Assembly: GCF_020833685.1 (NCBI RefSeq)
Contig: NZ_JACKZY010000001.1
Coordinates: 310,001 to 374,000, forward strand
DNA from: Nitratireductor sp. B36
Lineage (GTDB): Bacteria; Pseudomonadota; Alphaproteobacteria; Rhizobiales; Rhizobiaceae
DNA: 64,000 nt
Direction: 5' to 3'
This document shows positions 39,417 through 47,913 of this stretch, piece by piece. Below the pieces are notes generated by a model. That model ran no database searches, was not told the DNA's origin, and saw nothing but the letters and a program-made list of their open reading frames with translations. The position numbers and the translations under genes were made by a program. Every line of letters starts with the position of its first letter. Positions within the stretch are counted from its first letter, which is position 1.

Positions 39417-40367
39417 ATGAGCGCTACCAATCGACCGCGTCTGCTTGCCGTCGGCGGTGCCCACATGGACCGTCGCGGACGCCTTGACGCACCGCATATC
39501 CCCGCCACCTCCAACCCCGGATGGATGCGCGAAGACGTCGGCGGGGGCATATTTAATGCCGCGCGCACGGCAGTCCGGCGCGGTATGGCCGTGTCGCTCC
39601 TTTCCCTGCGTGGCGGGGATGCGGCGGGCGAGACGGTGGCACGCGCCATTGAGGACGCCGGGTTCGAAGACCTCTCGGCGACCTTTCTCGACCGCGTGAC
39701 ACCGAGCTACACGGCGATCCTCGATCATGATGGAGAGCTTATCACCGGCCTTGCGGACATGACCCTCTATGATACGGCGTTCGCCAAGCAGTTGCGGCGT
39801 TCGAAGATACGGCAGGCCGCGGCTGCGTCCGATGCCATACTCTGCGATGCCAATCTCCCCACGGAAGCGCTGGCGCAGCTGGTCTCCATCCGTGGAGCAG
39901 CACCCGTTTATGCAATTGCAGTCTCGCCGGCAAAGGCCGGACGGTTGAGCTCCCATTTTTCCGAACTCTCTGCACTATTCATGAATGCGCGGGAGGCGCG
40001 CGGGCTGGCTGGGCTTCCATCCGCAGCCCCCATCCTTCAGGCCGCAAAAACACTTCAGATTTCAGGCTTGCGCGCCGGCGTCATCACCGAGGGTGGCGGT
40101 GCCGTGACGGTCTTCACGTCCGCAAACCAGTGGCAGATCGACCCGCCACGGGTAGAGAATGTGGTGGATGTGACCGGCGCCGGCGATGCCCTGGCTGGTG
40201 CAAGTGTTGCGGCGCTGGTCCGTGGACTGCCCCTGCAGGAGGCCGCGCGCGAGGGCGTGGCCGCGTCCGGGCTTGCAGTTGCCTCTGCCTCGGCAGCGCC
40301 TGAATTCGATCATACCGCCTTCAAAGCGGCGCTTGCGCGGGTGCCAGCCCCGCGTCTTGTTTCATAA
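39417..40367 (+). CDS. psuK: PfkB family pseudouridine kinase
   Basis: A 316-residue ribokinase-fold kinase. N-terminal LLAVGGAHMDRRGRLDAP (about 9-26), VGGGIFNAARTAVRRG with the substrate-binding Gly-Gly, and DVTGAGDALAGAS with catalytic Asp258 are clear. Immediately downstream lies psuG with a 12-base gap, which identifies this as pseudouridine kinase (phosphorylates pseudouridine at 5'), rather than a generic PfkB. It is divergent from recA across 236 bases. No signal or transporter gene adjacent. Confidence 0.88.
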   Translation: MSATNRPRLLAVGGAHMDRRGRLDAPHIPATSNPGWMREDVGGGIFNAARTAVRRGMAVSLLSLRGGDAAGETVARAIEDAGFEDLSATFLDRVTPSYTAILDHDGELITGLADMTLYDTAFAKQLRRSKIRQAAAASDAILCDANLPTEALAQLVSIRGAAPVYAIAVSPAKAGRLSSHFSELSALFMNAREARGLAGLPSAAPILQAAKTLQISGLRAGVITEGGGAVTVFTSANQWQIDPPRVENVVDVTGAGDALAGASVAALVRGLPLQEAAREGVAASGLAVASASAAPEFDHTAFKAALARVPAPRLVS

Positions 40368-40379
40368 AGGAGTTCCCCC

Positions 40380-41297
40380 TTGCGTTCCAACAACATTATC
40401 GATGTCCATGCGCCGGTCGCCGAAGCCATTTCCCAAGGAAGGCCGGTGGTGGCGCTGGAAAGCACCATCATCACCCATGGCATGCCCTGGCCACGCAACA
40501 ATGAAATGGCCAGAGACGTGGAAGCGCTGATCCGCCAGGAAGGCGCGATACCGGCCACGATTGCGGTGGTGGACGGGCGCCTGAAAATCGGCCTTTCGGA
40601 GCAGGAACGCGAGGCCCTGGCGCAGGCGACAGATCCAATGAAGCTCTCTCGCGCCGATCTCGCCTTTGCCATCGCCGAGGGCAAAAGTGGGGGCACAACC
40701 GTGGCTGCAACGATGATCGCCGCGCAGATGGCCGGCATTCACGTTTTCGCCACAGGCGGCATCGGTGGGGTTCACAAGGGTGCAGAGACGAGTTTCGACA
40801 TCTCGGCCGATCTTGACGAACTGGCGCGGACGCCCGTCATCGTCGTTTCCGCGGGGCCGAAGGCGATCCTCGATACCGAGAAGACGCTGGAGGTGCTGGA
40901 AACCCGTGGCGTTCCCGTGGTCACCTATGGCACTGACACAGTGCCAGCCTTCTGGTCGCGCCATTCACCCTACCCCGCTCCATTGCGTCTTGACAGTGCA
41001 GAGGCAATCGCGCGCTTTCAGGCGACCCGCACGGCGCTTGGCATCAACGGCGGCATGTTGATTGCCAATCCGGTCCCGGCAGAGGACGAAATCCCCGCAG
41101 ATGTGATGGCTGGATACATTCTTACGGCTCAACGCGAAGCCGATGAAAAAGGCATTTCAGGCAAGGATGTGACACCGTTCCTTCTGGCCCGTATTCTGGA
41201 ACTGACAAACGGGGCAAGCCTCGTGACCAATATCGCGTTGGTGAAGAACAATGCGCGGCTGGCGGCAGGCATCGCCAAAGCGATGGCCGCCGGATAG
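40380..41297 (+). CDS. psuG: pseudouridine-5'-phosphate glycosidase
   Basis: A 305-residue PsuG, which splits pseudouridine 5'-phosphate into uracil and ribose 5-phosphate. Diagnostic blocks are VVALESTIITHGMPWPRN, GKSGGTTVAATMIAAQMAGI, HVFATGGIGGVHKGAETSFD and IANPVPAEDEIP. The start is TTG at 40380 with a strong AAAGGAG seven bases upstream; no ATG fits. A terminator follows. With psuK it forms a two-gene operon for salvaging pseudouridine from RNA turnover. Confidence 0.95.
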   Translation: MRSNNIIDVHAPVAEAISQGRPVVALESTIITHGMPWPRNNEMARDVEALIRQEGAIPATIAVVDGRLKIGLSEQEREALAQATDPMKLSRADLAFAIAEGKSGGTTVAATMIAAQMAGIHVFATGGIGGVHKGAETSFDISADLDELARTPVIVVSAGPKAILDTEKTLEVLETRGVPVVTYGTDTVPAFWSRHSPYPAPLRLDSAEAIARFQATRTALGINGGMLIANPVPAEDEIPADVMAGYILTAQREADEKGISGKDVTPFLLARILELTNGASLVTNIALVKNNARLAAGIAKAMAAG

Positions 41298-41311
41298 CAT
41301 GGCCCGCAATG

Positions 41312-41346
41312 AAAAAGCCGCCAGCGAACGCCGGCGGCTTTTTTTT
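41312..41346 (+). terminator. rho-independent terminator of psuG
   Basis: Arms AAGCCGCC (41315-41322) and GGCGGCTT (41333-41340), with an inner weaker pairing, followed by a run of T to 41346. The A-run before it may also serve the convergent OmpA-like gene. Confidence 0.88.
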
Positions 41347-41363
41347 GCAGTGTGCGGGAGTGA

Positions 41364-42023
41364 TCAGGCGCCGGTAAGCGGCGACAGTTTGATCTCCACG
41401 CGCCGGTTTTCTGCGCGACCTTCCGGCGTGGCGTTGGAGGCGATCGGCTGGGATTCGCCCTGACCGATGATCGCGAAACGCTGGCTGCTGTTGCCCTGGC
41501 CGATAAGGTAATTCGCGACAGCTCCCGCGCGGCGCTGCGAAAGCTCCAGATTGTAATTCGCATCGCCCGTGGAATCGGTATGACCAAAAACGTCCACCAG
41601 CGTGCGATTGTACTTCTGGAGAACCAAAGCGACGGAATTCAGCGTGGAGTAGAAGGCCGGCTGGATGTTGGCCGAATCGGTAGCAAAGGTGATGTTGGAA
41701 GGCATATTGAGGATGATGTAGTCGCCCTGGCGGGTGACACTCACGCCCGTGCCCTGCAGCTGACCACGCAACTGCGCTTCCTGCTGATCCATGTAAGAGC
41801 CGACCGCGCCACCGGCTAGCGCGCCGATGCCTGCGCCAATCAGCGCATTGCGACGATCATCGCCACCGGCCAGAAGTCCAACGCCTGCACCAGCCAGCGC
41901 ACCGAGCGCAGCCCCGCCGGCCGTGTTGGAGATCTTCTGCTGACCGGTATAGGGATCCGTGCTGGTCACGCAGCCGGCAGAGAAGCCTGCCACGAGCGCA
42001 ACTGCGATGGATTTCTTCAACAT
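41364..42023 (-). CDS. OmpA family lipoprotein with glycine-zipper domain
   Basis: A 219-residue outer-membrane lipoprotein. Signal LKKSIAVALVAGFSAGC with lipid-carrying Cys18; glycine-zipper helices (GGAALGALAGAGVGLLAGG and LIGAGIGALAGGAVGSYMD) at about 35-78; and a C-terminal OmpA-like peptidoglycan-binding domain (ITFATDSANIQP, VFGHTDSTGDANYNLELSQR, EGRAENRRVEI). It resembles YiaD-type proteins tethering the outer membrane to peptidoglycan. ATG at 42023 chosen; GAGGA lies about ten bases upstream. Confidence 0.9.
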   Translation of the reverse strand: MLKKSIAVALVAGFSAGCVTSTDPYTGQQKISNTAGGAALGALAGAGVGLLAGGDDRRNALIGAGIGALAGGAVGSYMDQQEAQLRGQLQGTGVSVTRQGDYIILNMPSNITFATDSANIQPAFYSTLNSVALVLQKYNRTLVDVFGHTDSTGDANYNLELSQRRAGAVANYLIGQGNSSQRFAIIGQGESQPIASNATPEGRAENRRVEIKLSPLTGA

Positions 42024-42177
42024 AGTCCGTGTCCTCACTTGTCAATATCTGCGACGTGAATCGCGCGCAAATCGCCCCTCAAGCCCCGGTGTATCACAAA
42101 TCGGGCAGAATTCGGCGCAGTTCTCGTCAAACTATATGCGAAGTCGAGAAAAATGCATCCCGGCGCGGGCACGTCTA

Positions 42178-43254
42178 TCAATCGTTTCTGTAGAGCAGCC
42201 AATTCTTCATGAATTTGCCCTTGGGAATGCTGGAAAACAGGGTAACGCGGTTTCGCCCATCCACCTTGGAGGCGTAGAGCGCCTGATCCGTCTTGGCGTA
42301 GAGTTCGTCGGCATTGGCGGCATCGCTTGCCATACAAACCCCGAGGGAAATACGAATGGGCCCGCATTTGCGGGCACCGGAGCCGATAACGAACTCGGCC
42401 TTTTCAACGGCGAGCCGCATTGTTTCGGCAAGTTTGACGGTCGCCTCCTCGGTAAGTCCGTCCACGATGATGGCGAATTCCTCTCCACCCGTTCTTGCGA
42501 CGAAACACTCGTCAACGCATTGGGTTTTGAGGATCTGCGCGACGCCCTGCAAAATCTTGTCGCCGACCGGATGACCATATTGGTCGTTGATGGCCTTAAA
42601 GCCGTCGATGTCCGCGAGAATCAGCGCATGAAACATGATCGAACGCTGTTCATCGAAGATGCCGGCCATGCGCTTGTCGAAGGCACGGCGATTCCAAATT
42701 CTTGTTAAGGGGTCGGTGTCGGCAAGCCTCTTGTACCTTTGAAGCTGCGAGCGCATGGCTTCAAGCTCGCTGGATTTTTCTTCCATCGCCTGCGTTATCT
42801 GACGCCCCTGAGCGATGGTCGTCTCTGTAGCCGCGGCCATGATGCCGACGATCTTGCGCATGAGATCATGCGAGATGGCGCTGCGACCGCTAAGCCCATT
42901 GGAGGTTTGATCGAGGATGACACCAAATTTCTCCAGGGAACTGCGTTCACGGCCGAGCAGCGACAGAATTTCCTGGGCACGCGTGGCGATCTGTTCCTGC
43001 GCGTCCTCAACAACGGCCTGCCGGTTGTTCTGCGTGAAATATTTCAGCGCCAGCTTGTCCAGCGCGTCCTGGGTGGGCCGACCGTTCAGCGCTTCGAAAT
43101 CGCGCACGAGATCGCGGTTGGAACCGGTGAAAACCTCGTAAAATATTTCGTAATTGCGCGGCAGACCGGTCACCCCCATGCGCCGCATGGAGCCTGCAAT
43201 CATGCCGGCAATGTCGGTGGGCCCCTTCTCCGGGGCGCCTGAAGTCTGCAACAT
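42178..43254 (-). CDS. GGDEF domain diguanylate cyclase
   Basis: A 358-residue cytoplasmic protein. Residues about 1-150 form an N-terminal helical region (DIAGMIAGSMRRMGVTGLPR, YEIFYEVFTGSNRDLV), a coiled coil spans about 150-178, and a GGDEF domain runs 178-345: DTDPLTRIWNRRAFDKR, LILADIDGFKAINDQYGHPVGD and the active-site ARTGGEEFA (GGEEF 256-260). The site is intact, so c-di-GMP synthesis is likely; the RxxD inhibitory site before GGEEF is absent. ATG at 43254 has AAGGTGGA upstream; ATG 43281 is an alternative. No membrane helix, so it probably senses a cytoplasmic signal. Confidence 0.87.
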   Translation of the reverse strand: MLQTSGAPEKGPTDIAGMIAGSMRRMGVTGLPRNYEIFYEVFTGSNRDLVRDFEALNGRPTQDALDKLALKYFTQNNRQAVVEDAQEQIATRAQEILSLLGRERSSLEKFGVILDQTSNGLSGRSAISHDLMRKIVGIMAAATETTIAQGRQITQAMEEKSSELEAMRSQLQRYKRLADTDPLTRIWNRRAFDKRMAGIFDEQRSIMFHALILADIDGFKAINDQYGHPVGDKILQGVAQILKTQCVDECFVARTGGEEFAIIVDGLTEEATVKLAETMRLAVEKAEFVIGSGARKCGPIRISLGVCMASDAANADELYAKTDQALYASKVDGRNRVTLFSSIPKGKFMKNWLLYRND

Positions 43255-43379
43255 GCGCCGTCCACCTTCCCCCAAAGGCATGACTGTCAGACACCACACA
43301 GGAGTGGAGCCGATGACAACCGTGAGTACCCTATTTTAGATCAGCTAACGCAGGGTTAACCTACTGTCTTCCCGGAGGT

Positions 43380-44210
43380 TCAGACCGGGTCCCATACGGG
43401 CGAAAAATCGTAATCGCAGATTCGGCTGCCCCGCTGCCGCAAGGCGGAAATGGACCGCATTTCCTCCTCGCTGAGCGAGAAATCGAAGATGTCCGCATTC
43501 TCGGCAAGGCGCTCTGCATTGCTGGTCCGTGGAATGGCGATCACGCCTTCCTGCTGCACATGCCAGCGTAACACGATCTGCGCCGGCGTCTTGCCATAGT
43601 GCTCTGCGGGCCCCGCCACTTCCGGTTGTGAGAACAGATCACCGCCCCGTGCCAACGGGCAATAGGACACCATCGCCATGCCCGCATCGCGGCACGCGGC
43701 ATACACCCGGTCCTGATTCAAAAATGGATGATACTCGACCTGGTTTGCAACGAGGGGGGCTTCGGACAGGCGGACAGCCTCTGCCAGAAGAGCCGTCGGG
43801 AAATTGGACACGCCTATGTGCCGCGCGGCTCGGCTTGCTCTTACGCGGTTCAGAGCTTTCACGCTTTCAGCGAGGTCGATAGCGGGGTTCGGCCAATGGA
43901 TCAAAAGTAGGTCGACCTGATCAACGCCCAACCGGTTCAGGCTTGCTTCCGCCGAGCGCTCAAGGTCACCGCCTGCAATATCGGTCCACCAGACCTTGGT
44001 GGTCAGAAAAATATCGTCCCGCTTCACCCCCGAGGCCCGGATGCCTTCGCCCACGGCTTCCTCATTGTCATAGGCAGCAGCCGTATCGATGTGGCGGTAT
44101 CCAACCTTCAATGCATGCGAGACGAGTTCCGTGCAGGCCTGCCCCTTCAAAGTCCAGGTTCCCATACCCAAGACCGGGATGGATGCTCCGTTCGCCTCAA
44201 CTGTCTGCAT
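43380..44210 (-). CDS. aldo/keto reductase
   Basis: A 276-residue NADPH-dependent aldo/keto reductase. The catalytic tetrad is in place: Asp in HIDTAAAYDNE, Tyr in the same block, Lys in LTTKVWW and His in LLLIHWPNP. IPVLGMGTWTLKG begins the barrel; AIPRTSNAERLAENADIFDF is the cofactor-phosphate region. It is of the 2,5-diketo-gluconate reductase/DkgB type, but substrate is not predictable. ATG at 44210 is chosen over an extension to 44273 that lacks homology. Divergent from the DUF1624 gene. Confidence 0.92.
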   Translation of the reverse strand: MQTVEANGASIPVLGMGTWTLKGQACTELVSHALKVGYRHIDTAAAYDNEEAVGEGIRASGVKRDDIFLTTKVWWTDIAGGDLERSAEASLNRLGVDQVDLLLIHWPNPAIDLAESVKALNRVRASRAARHIGVSNFPTALLAEAVRLSEAPLVANQVEYHPFLNQDRVYAACRDAGMAMVSYCPLARGGDLFSQPEVAGPAEHYGKTPAQIVLRWHVQQEGVIAIPRTSNAERLAENADIFDFSLSEEEMRSISALRQRGSRICDYDFSPVWDPV

Positions 44211-44297
44211 TGAATACCTCTCCGTCTTTCGGCCACTTTTAGCGCCGACTAATATAATCACAACATAAAACAATAATTATACCGGGGCGTTCACACG

Positions 44298-45296
44298 ATG
44301 CGGCACCAAGCGGCCGGCAGATCACGCATCGAAATTATCGATGTTGCGCGCGGCGGCGCACTCGTCGCGATGGCAGTCTATCATTTCGGCTGGGACCTTG
44401 AGTTCTTTGGCTATATGGATGCAGGCACCACAGTGACCGGCGGATGGCGCCTCTTTGCTCGCGCGATCGCAACCTCCTTTCTGTTTCTGGTTGGCGTCAG
44501 TCTGTTTCTAGCTCATGAGAAACACATCCGCTGGACAGGATTCTTGAAACGCCTGGCCATGGTTACGGTGGCTGCGGGCGCAATCTCGGCGGCGACATGG
44601 TTCGCATTCCCGCAGGGCTTTATCTTTTTCGGGATTCTGCATCATATTGCGGTGGCAAGCCTGCTCGGCCTTGCCTTTCTGCGCTTTCCGGCCTGGCTTC
44701 TTTTGGGGCTCGCCGCCGGGCTGGTGGCCGCGCCTCATATATTTAGTGCGCCATTTTTCGACACGCCGGCTCTGTGGTGGATCGGCCTTTCCACCTTTCG
44801 TCCGCCGTCAAATGATTATGTCCCGCTGCTTCCCTGGTTTGGTGCCGTCATCGCGGGCATCGCGACCGCCCGCATTGCAAGAGATACAGGCGCTCTACAC
44901 TCGATCGCCCTTCTGAAGCCGGCGAATTGGCAGAAGCCCCTCGCCTTTGCCGGCCGCCACAGCCTCGCTTTCTATCTTCTCCACCAGCCAGTTCTTATTG
45001 CTTGTGTCTGGGTTCTGGCGCAGCTCTCGCCGCCGGCAGACGTGCCTGCCGATGTGCGCTTTACCCAAGCATGCATGAGCCAGTGCGCGGAAACGCGCGG
45101 TGGCGACTTTTGCGCGACCTACTGCACCTGTTTCACCGACACGCTGGAGGCCGAGGATCGCCTTGATCTGGTCATGTCAGGCAAACCGGAAGAAGAGATG
45201 CAAAGCCGCTTGAGCCAAATCGCAACCGAATGCACTATGCGCGCGGAAGTGGGGAGCGATTTCACGCAGGGGGATAGGACCAATGAGCGGCCCTGA
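44298..45296 (+). CDS. DUF1624/HGSNAT-type acyltransferase-like membrane protein with Cys-rich tail
   Basis: A 332-residue protein. Residues about 8-250 form a multi-helix membrane domain of the heparan-alpha-glucosaminide N-acetyltransferase-like family: RIEIIDVARGGALVAMAVYH, FLFLVGVSLFLAHEKH, ILHHIAVASLLGLAFL and PLAFAGRHSLAFYLLHQPVL. The last about 80 residues are soluble and hold six cysteines (ACMSQC, DFCATYCTC, ATEC), a tail not usual for the family. It overlaps the downstream methyltransferase-like gene by 14 bases. Possible roles are acylation of an envelope sugar; the acceptor is unknown. Confidence 0.8.
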   Translation: MRHQAAGRSRIEIIDVARGGALVAMAVYHFGWDLEFFGYMDAGTTVTGGWRLFARAIATSFLFLVGVSLFLAHEKHIRWTGFLKRLAMVTVAAGAISAATWFAFPQGFIFFGILHHIAVASLLGLAFLRFPAWLLLGLAAGLVAAPHIFSAPFFDTPALWWIGLSTFRPPSNDYVPLLPWFGAVIAGIATARIARDTGALHSIALLKPANWQKPLAFAGRHSLAFYLLHQPVLIACVWVLAQLSPPADVPADVRFTQACMSQCAETRGGDFCATYCTCFTDTLEAEDRLDLVMSGKPEEEMQSRLSQIATECTMRAEVGSDFTQGDRTNERP

Positions 45297-45759
45297 ACAG
45301 CAACCGGCCCGTTTTCCCTGGCCACCGGTCATCTATCTGTCAGCTATCGCCATTGCGGCAACGCTGGGTGTTTTCTATCCGTTGACATGGTTCGGCCCGC
45401 CACTGGCCGACATACTTTTTGCGATAGGCTGCCTGCTCATCGTCGGATTTGTGATACTCGACGTGCAGGCCATGCGGACACTCCACAGGGCGGGAACGGC
45501 GATCCTGCCTACACGCAGCGCGGATGCACTGGTCACAAGCGGGCCATTCGCCATCAGCCGAAACCCTATCTATCTCGGTAATTCGATGCTTCTTGCAGGC
45601 ATCGCCCTGGTAACAGGCAATCCCTGGTTTCTTCTCTTGCTCGCCTTTGCCTGCTTCCTGACACAGAAGCTTGCGATCGAGCCTGAGGAACGCCATCTCG
45701 CAATGCGGTTTGGGAAAAAATATCGCGATTATCAGAAACGGGTACGTCGCTGGTTCTGA
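45283..45759 (+). CDS. isoprenylcysteine/PEMT-type methyltransferase family membrane protein
   Basis: A 158-residue membrane protein of the ICMT/PEMT-like methyltransferase superfamily. Helices are YLSAIAIAATLGVFYPL, LADILFAIGCLLIVGFVI and LLAGIALVTGNPWFLLLLAF. The SAM-binding signature is GPFAISRNPIYLGNSMLL, followed by EPEERHLAMRFGKKYRDY. The natural substrate of bacterial members is mostly unknown. It overlaps the end of the DUF1624 gene by 14 bases, pointing to a common transcript. Confidence 0.82.
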   Translation: MSGPEQQPARFPWPPVIYLSAIAIAATLGVFYPLTWFGPPLADILFAIGCLLIVGFVILDVQAMRTLHRAGTAILPTRSADALVTSGPFAISRNPIYLGNSMLLAGIALVTGNPWFLLLLAFACFLTQKLAIEPEERHLAMRFGKKYRDYQKRVRRWF

Positions 45760-45774
45760 TTGGCCGTACCACGA

Positions 45775-46161
45775 TCAGGTGGTCACACCGAGCTCAGCCA
45801 GACGCTCGACACAGGCTTCCTCCGCGCGGGCCAATTCTTCAAGCGTGTCTTCAAGGTCCCGGCGCTTCTGGCGCAAATCCTGCTGCTTTTCAGAAATACG
45901 TGCCAGCATGAGCTTGAGCTGGCCGATCTCTCCGGGCGGCGCCTTGTAAACCTCTATGATCTCGCGAATCTCGGCGATTGAGAAACCGATACTGCGTCCG
46001 CGCAAAATCTGCCGCACCAGGTGCCGGTCAGACGGCCGGTAAAGCCGCGTTCGACCGCGCCGCACGGGTTTGATCAACCCTTCATCCTCGTAGAATCGCA
46101 GCGTCCGTGTGGAAATCCCGAACTCACGCGTCAGCTCGGTGATGGAGTAGTAATCGCGCAT
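45775..46161 (-). CDS. MerR family transcriptional regulator
   Basis: A 128-residue MerR-type regulator. HTH: YYSITELTREFGISTRTLRF then YEDEGLIKPVRRGRTRLY, and the dimerisation helix (LMLARISEKQQDLRQKRRDL). It has no cysteines in the effector region, unlike metal sensors, and resembles the group that regulates acyl-CoA or branched-chain degradation in proteobacteria. AGGGCAGGG upstream supports ATG at 46161. A TTACGTAA palindrome lies 180 bases upstream. Target genes not evident; the nearest is the MFS gene. Confidence 0.87.
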   Translation of the reverse strand: MRDYYSITELTREFGISTRTLRFYEDEGLIKPVRRGRTRLYRPSDRHLVRQILRGRSIGFSIAEIREIIEVYKAPPGEIGQLKLMLARISEKQQDLRQKRRDLEDTLEELARAEEACVERLAELGVTT

Positions 46162-46700
46162 CGCGCCCTGCCCTTTGATGACGGCTCCCCTTTCGCCCGT
46201 GCCGGACGATGCCCCAATGGTGAGTGCCGCATTTTCTTCTACCGGGTAATGCGGTAGATCATGATCTGCCGATGCCCGCCCCGCTGCGTCTCCGATCAGG
46301 AGCATTTGTTTAGCGAGGAAAAACAAAGTCGCACGGTTCTTACGTAAAAGTCAATTTCTTGAACCGCTAGAGCGAAGAGTTGGGGAAAGACCGTTTTTGA
46401 CATGCGGAGGCGCTTCCGGGTGCCGCCTGCTAACGTGAACAACTGTGCTGGCGAAACCGACCACCCAATTGTGGGCGCGCCCGGAACAACCAGCTTCCGC
46501 GACCACCGCCGGAAATCGGCAACACCCCACCCAACGTTCGCATGGACAGGCACCGAAGCGGGCGTGGCCCTACGGGACGATGTATCGCTGAGCTATGACA
46601 GCGACGAGTTCGCGCAGATTGAATGCGGCGCGGACAAGACGCTTTCGAACAGGGAACGAGCAGCTTGCAACAGGGCCCCGCCTATAGCGCCAGCGATGCC
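46162..46700. other. 539-base gap between merR and an MFS gene
   Basis: No convincing gene. A short plus-strand open frame near 46402-46704 lacks any recognisable domain or coding style. The one clear element is the TTACGTAA palindrome near 46340. The divergent promoters of merR and the MFS gene are expected here. Confidence 0.5.
46339..46354 (-). promoter_or_regulatory. candidate MerR operator with TTACGTAA palindrome
   Basis: On the minus strand TTGACTTTTACGTAAG contains a TTGAC -35-like element and an 8-base perfect palindrome TTACGTAA. It lies 180 bases upstream of merR. The pattern resembles operators described for MerR-type regulators of branched-chain degradation (LiuR); linkage to this MerR is inference. 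Confidence 0.35.
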
Positions 46701-47912
46701 ATGATCGACGGTTCCTATGCCTGGTTCCGTATGACAATCGCGTTGCTTCTGGGCACGTTCGGCACGGTGGGGCTTTGGGCCTTCGTGGTCGTTCTGCCGC
46801 CCATCCAGGCGGAATTTGGCGTCGATCGGGCGGCGGCATCCCTGCCCTATACGAGTACCATGATTGGCTTTGCGCTCGGCAACGTGCTCATCGGGCGGTT
46901 TGCGGACAGAATTGGTGTGGCACTGCCCGTGGCCATTGCGGGGGCCCTGCTTGGTGCAGGCTTTGTCGTCTCCAGCTTCACGACTGCTCTCTGGCAGTTC
47001 GTCATCCTGCAGGGGCTTATCGGGCTAGGCGGCTCAGCCTGTTTCGGTCCGCTTCTGGCAGACATATCCCACTGGTTCGAGAAGCGGCGGGGCATCGCGG
47101 TGGCGGCGGTCGCCTGCGGCAATTATCTGTCCGGTGTCCTTTGGCCAACCGTCATCAAATTCGCGCTGGAACATACGAGCTGGCGGGTCACGTTTCTCGG
47201 CATCGGCATTTTCTGCATCGTCAGCATCGTTCCGCTGGCCATGCTCATGCGGGCCAGACCTGATGTGAATCAGGCTGACGACATCGCAGCCATCCATTTA
47301 CGGCGCCCCGGCGGACGAAAACCCATCGACCTGTCGCCTCGCATGCTGCAGGGGCTTCTGGTGCTCGCCGGATTGGGATGCTGTGTCGCCATGTCGATGC
47401 CGCAGGTGCACATCGTCGCCTACTGCATCGACCTGGGCTTCGATATCGCGCGTGGCGCCGAGATGCTCTCTCTCATGCTGGGCGCAGGGATTGCCAGCCG
47501 ACTGATTTCGGGTCTGCTCGCCGACCGCATCGGTGGTGTGCCGACACTTCTGATCGGTTCGGTGCTACAATGCCTTTCATTGTTCCTCTACATTCCCTTT
47601 AACGGCCTCGCCTCGCTCTACATGGTGTCGTTCATCTTCGGGCTTTCGCAGGGCGGCATCGTGCCCAGCTACGCGATCATCGTGCGCGAATATCTGCCGG
47701 CGCGCGAAGCGGGTCAGCGCATGGGTGTGGTCATCATGGCGACCATTATCGGCATGGCGCTGGGTGGATGGATGTCGGGCTGGATTTATGACCTGACTGG
47801 CTCTTATCAGGCCGCTTTCATAAACGGGATTGCCTGGAACCTCGGCAATATGGGCATCGCATTCTTCATTCTCTATCGCGCGCGCCGCTCGACTACCCCC
47901 CTGCCCGCTTGA
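46701..47912 (+). CDS. major facilitator superfamily transporter
   Basis: A 403-residue MFS protein with 12 helices, of the monocarboxylate/oxalate-formate-type branch: GTVGLWAFVVVLPPIQAEFG near the start, RFADRIGVALPVAIAGALLG after helix 2, and FGLSQGGIVPSYAIIVREYL near helix 10. The second half contains the repeated GLLADRIGGVPTLLIGSVLQ loop. ATG at 46701 begins the first helix leader; extensions with TTG or ATG upstream to 46623 are possible. Substrate unknown. It ends 1 base before the convergent mgtE stop. Confidence 0.83.
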   Translation: MIDGSYAWFRMTIALLLGTFGTVGLWAFVVVLPPIQAEFGVDRAAASLPYTSTMIGFALGNVLIGRFADRIGVALPVAIAGALLGAGFVVSSFTTALWQFVILQGLIGLGGSACFGPLLADISHWFEKRRGIAVAAVACGNYLSGVLWPTVIKFALEHTSWRVTFLGIGIFCIVSIVPLAMLMRARPDVNQADDIAAIHLRRPGGRKPIDLSPRMLQGLLVLAGLGCCVAMSMPQVHIVAYCIDLGFDIARGAEMLSLMLGAGIASRLISGLLADRIGGVPTLLIGSVLQCLSLFLYIPFNGLASLYMVSFIFGLSQGGIVPSYAIIVREYLPAREAGQRMGVVIMATIIGMALGGWMSGWIYDLTGSYQAAFINGIAWNLGNMGIAFFILYRARRSTTPLPA

Positions 47913-47913
47913 A

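Noticed and set aside
46402-46704. A 100-codon frame upstream of the MFS gene
   Set aside because: No domain, no ribosome site; it runs into the MFS gene start. Kept as non-coding.
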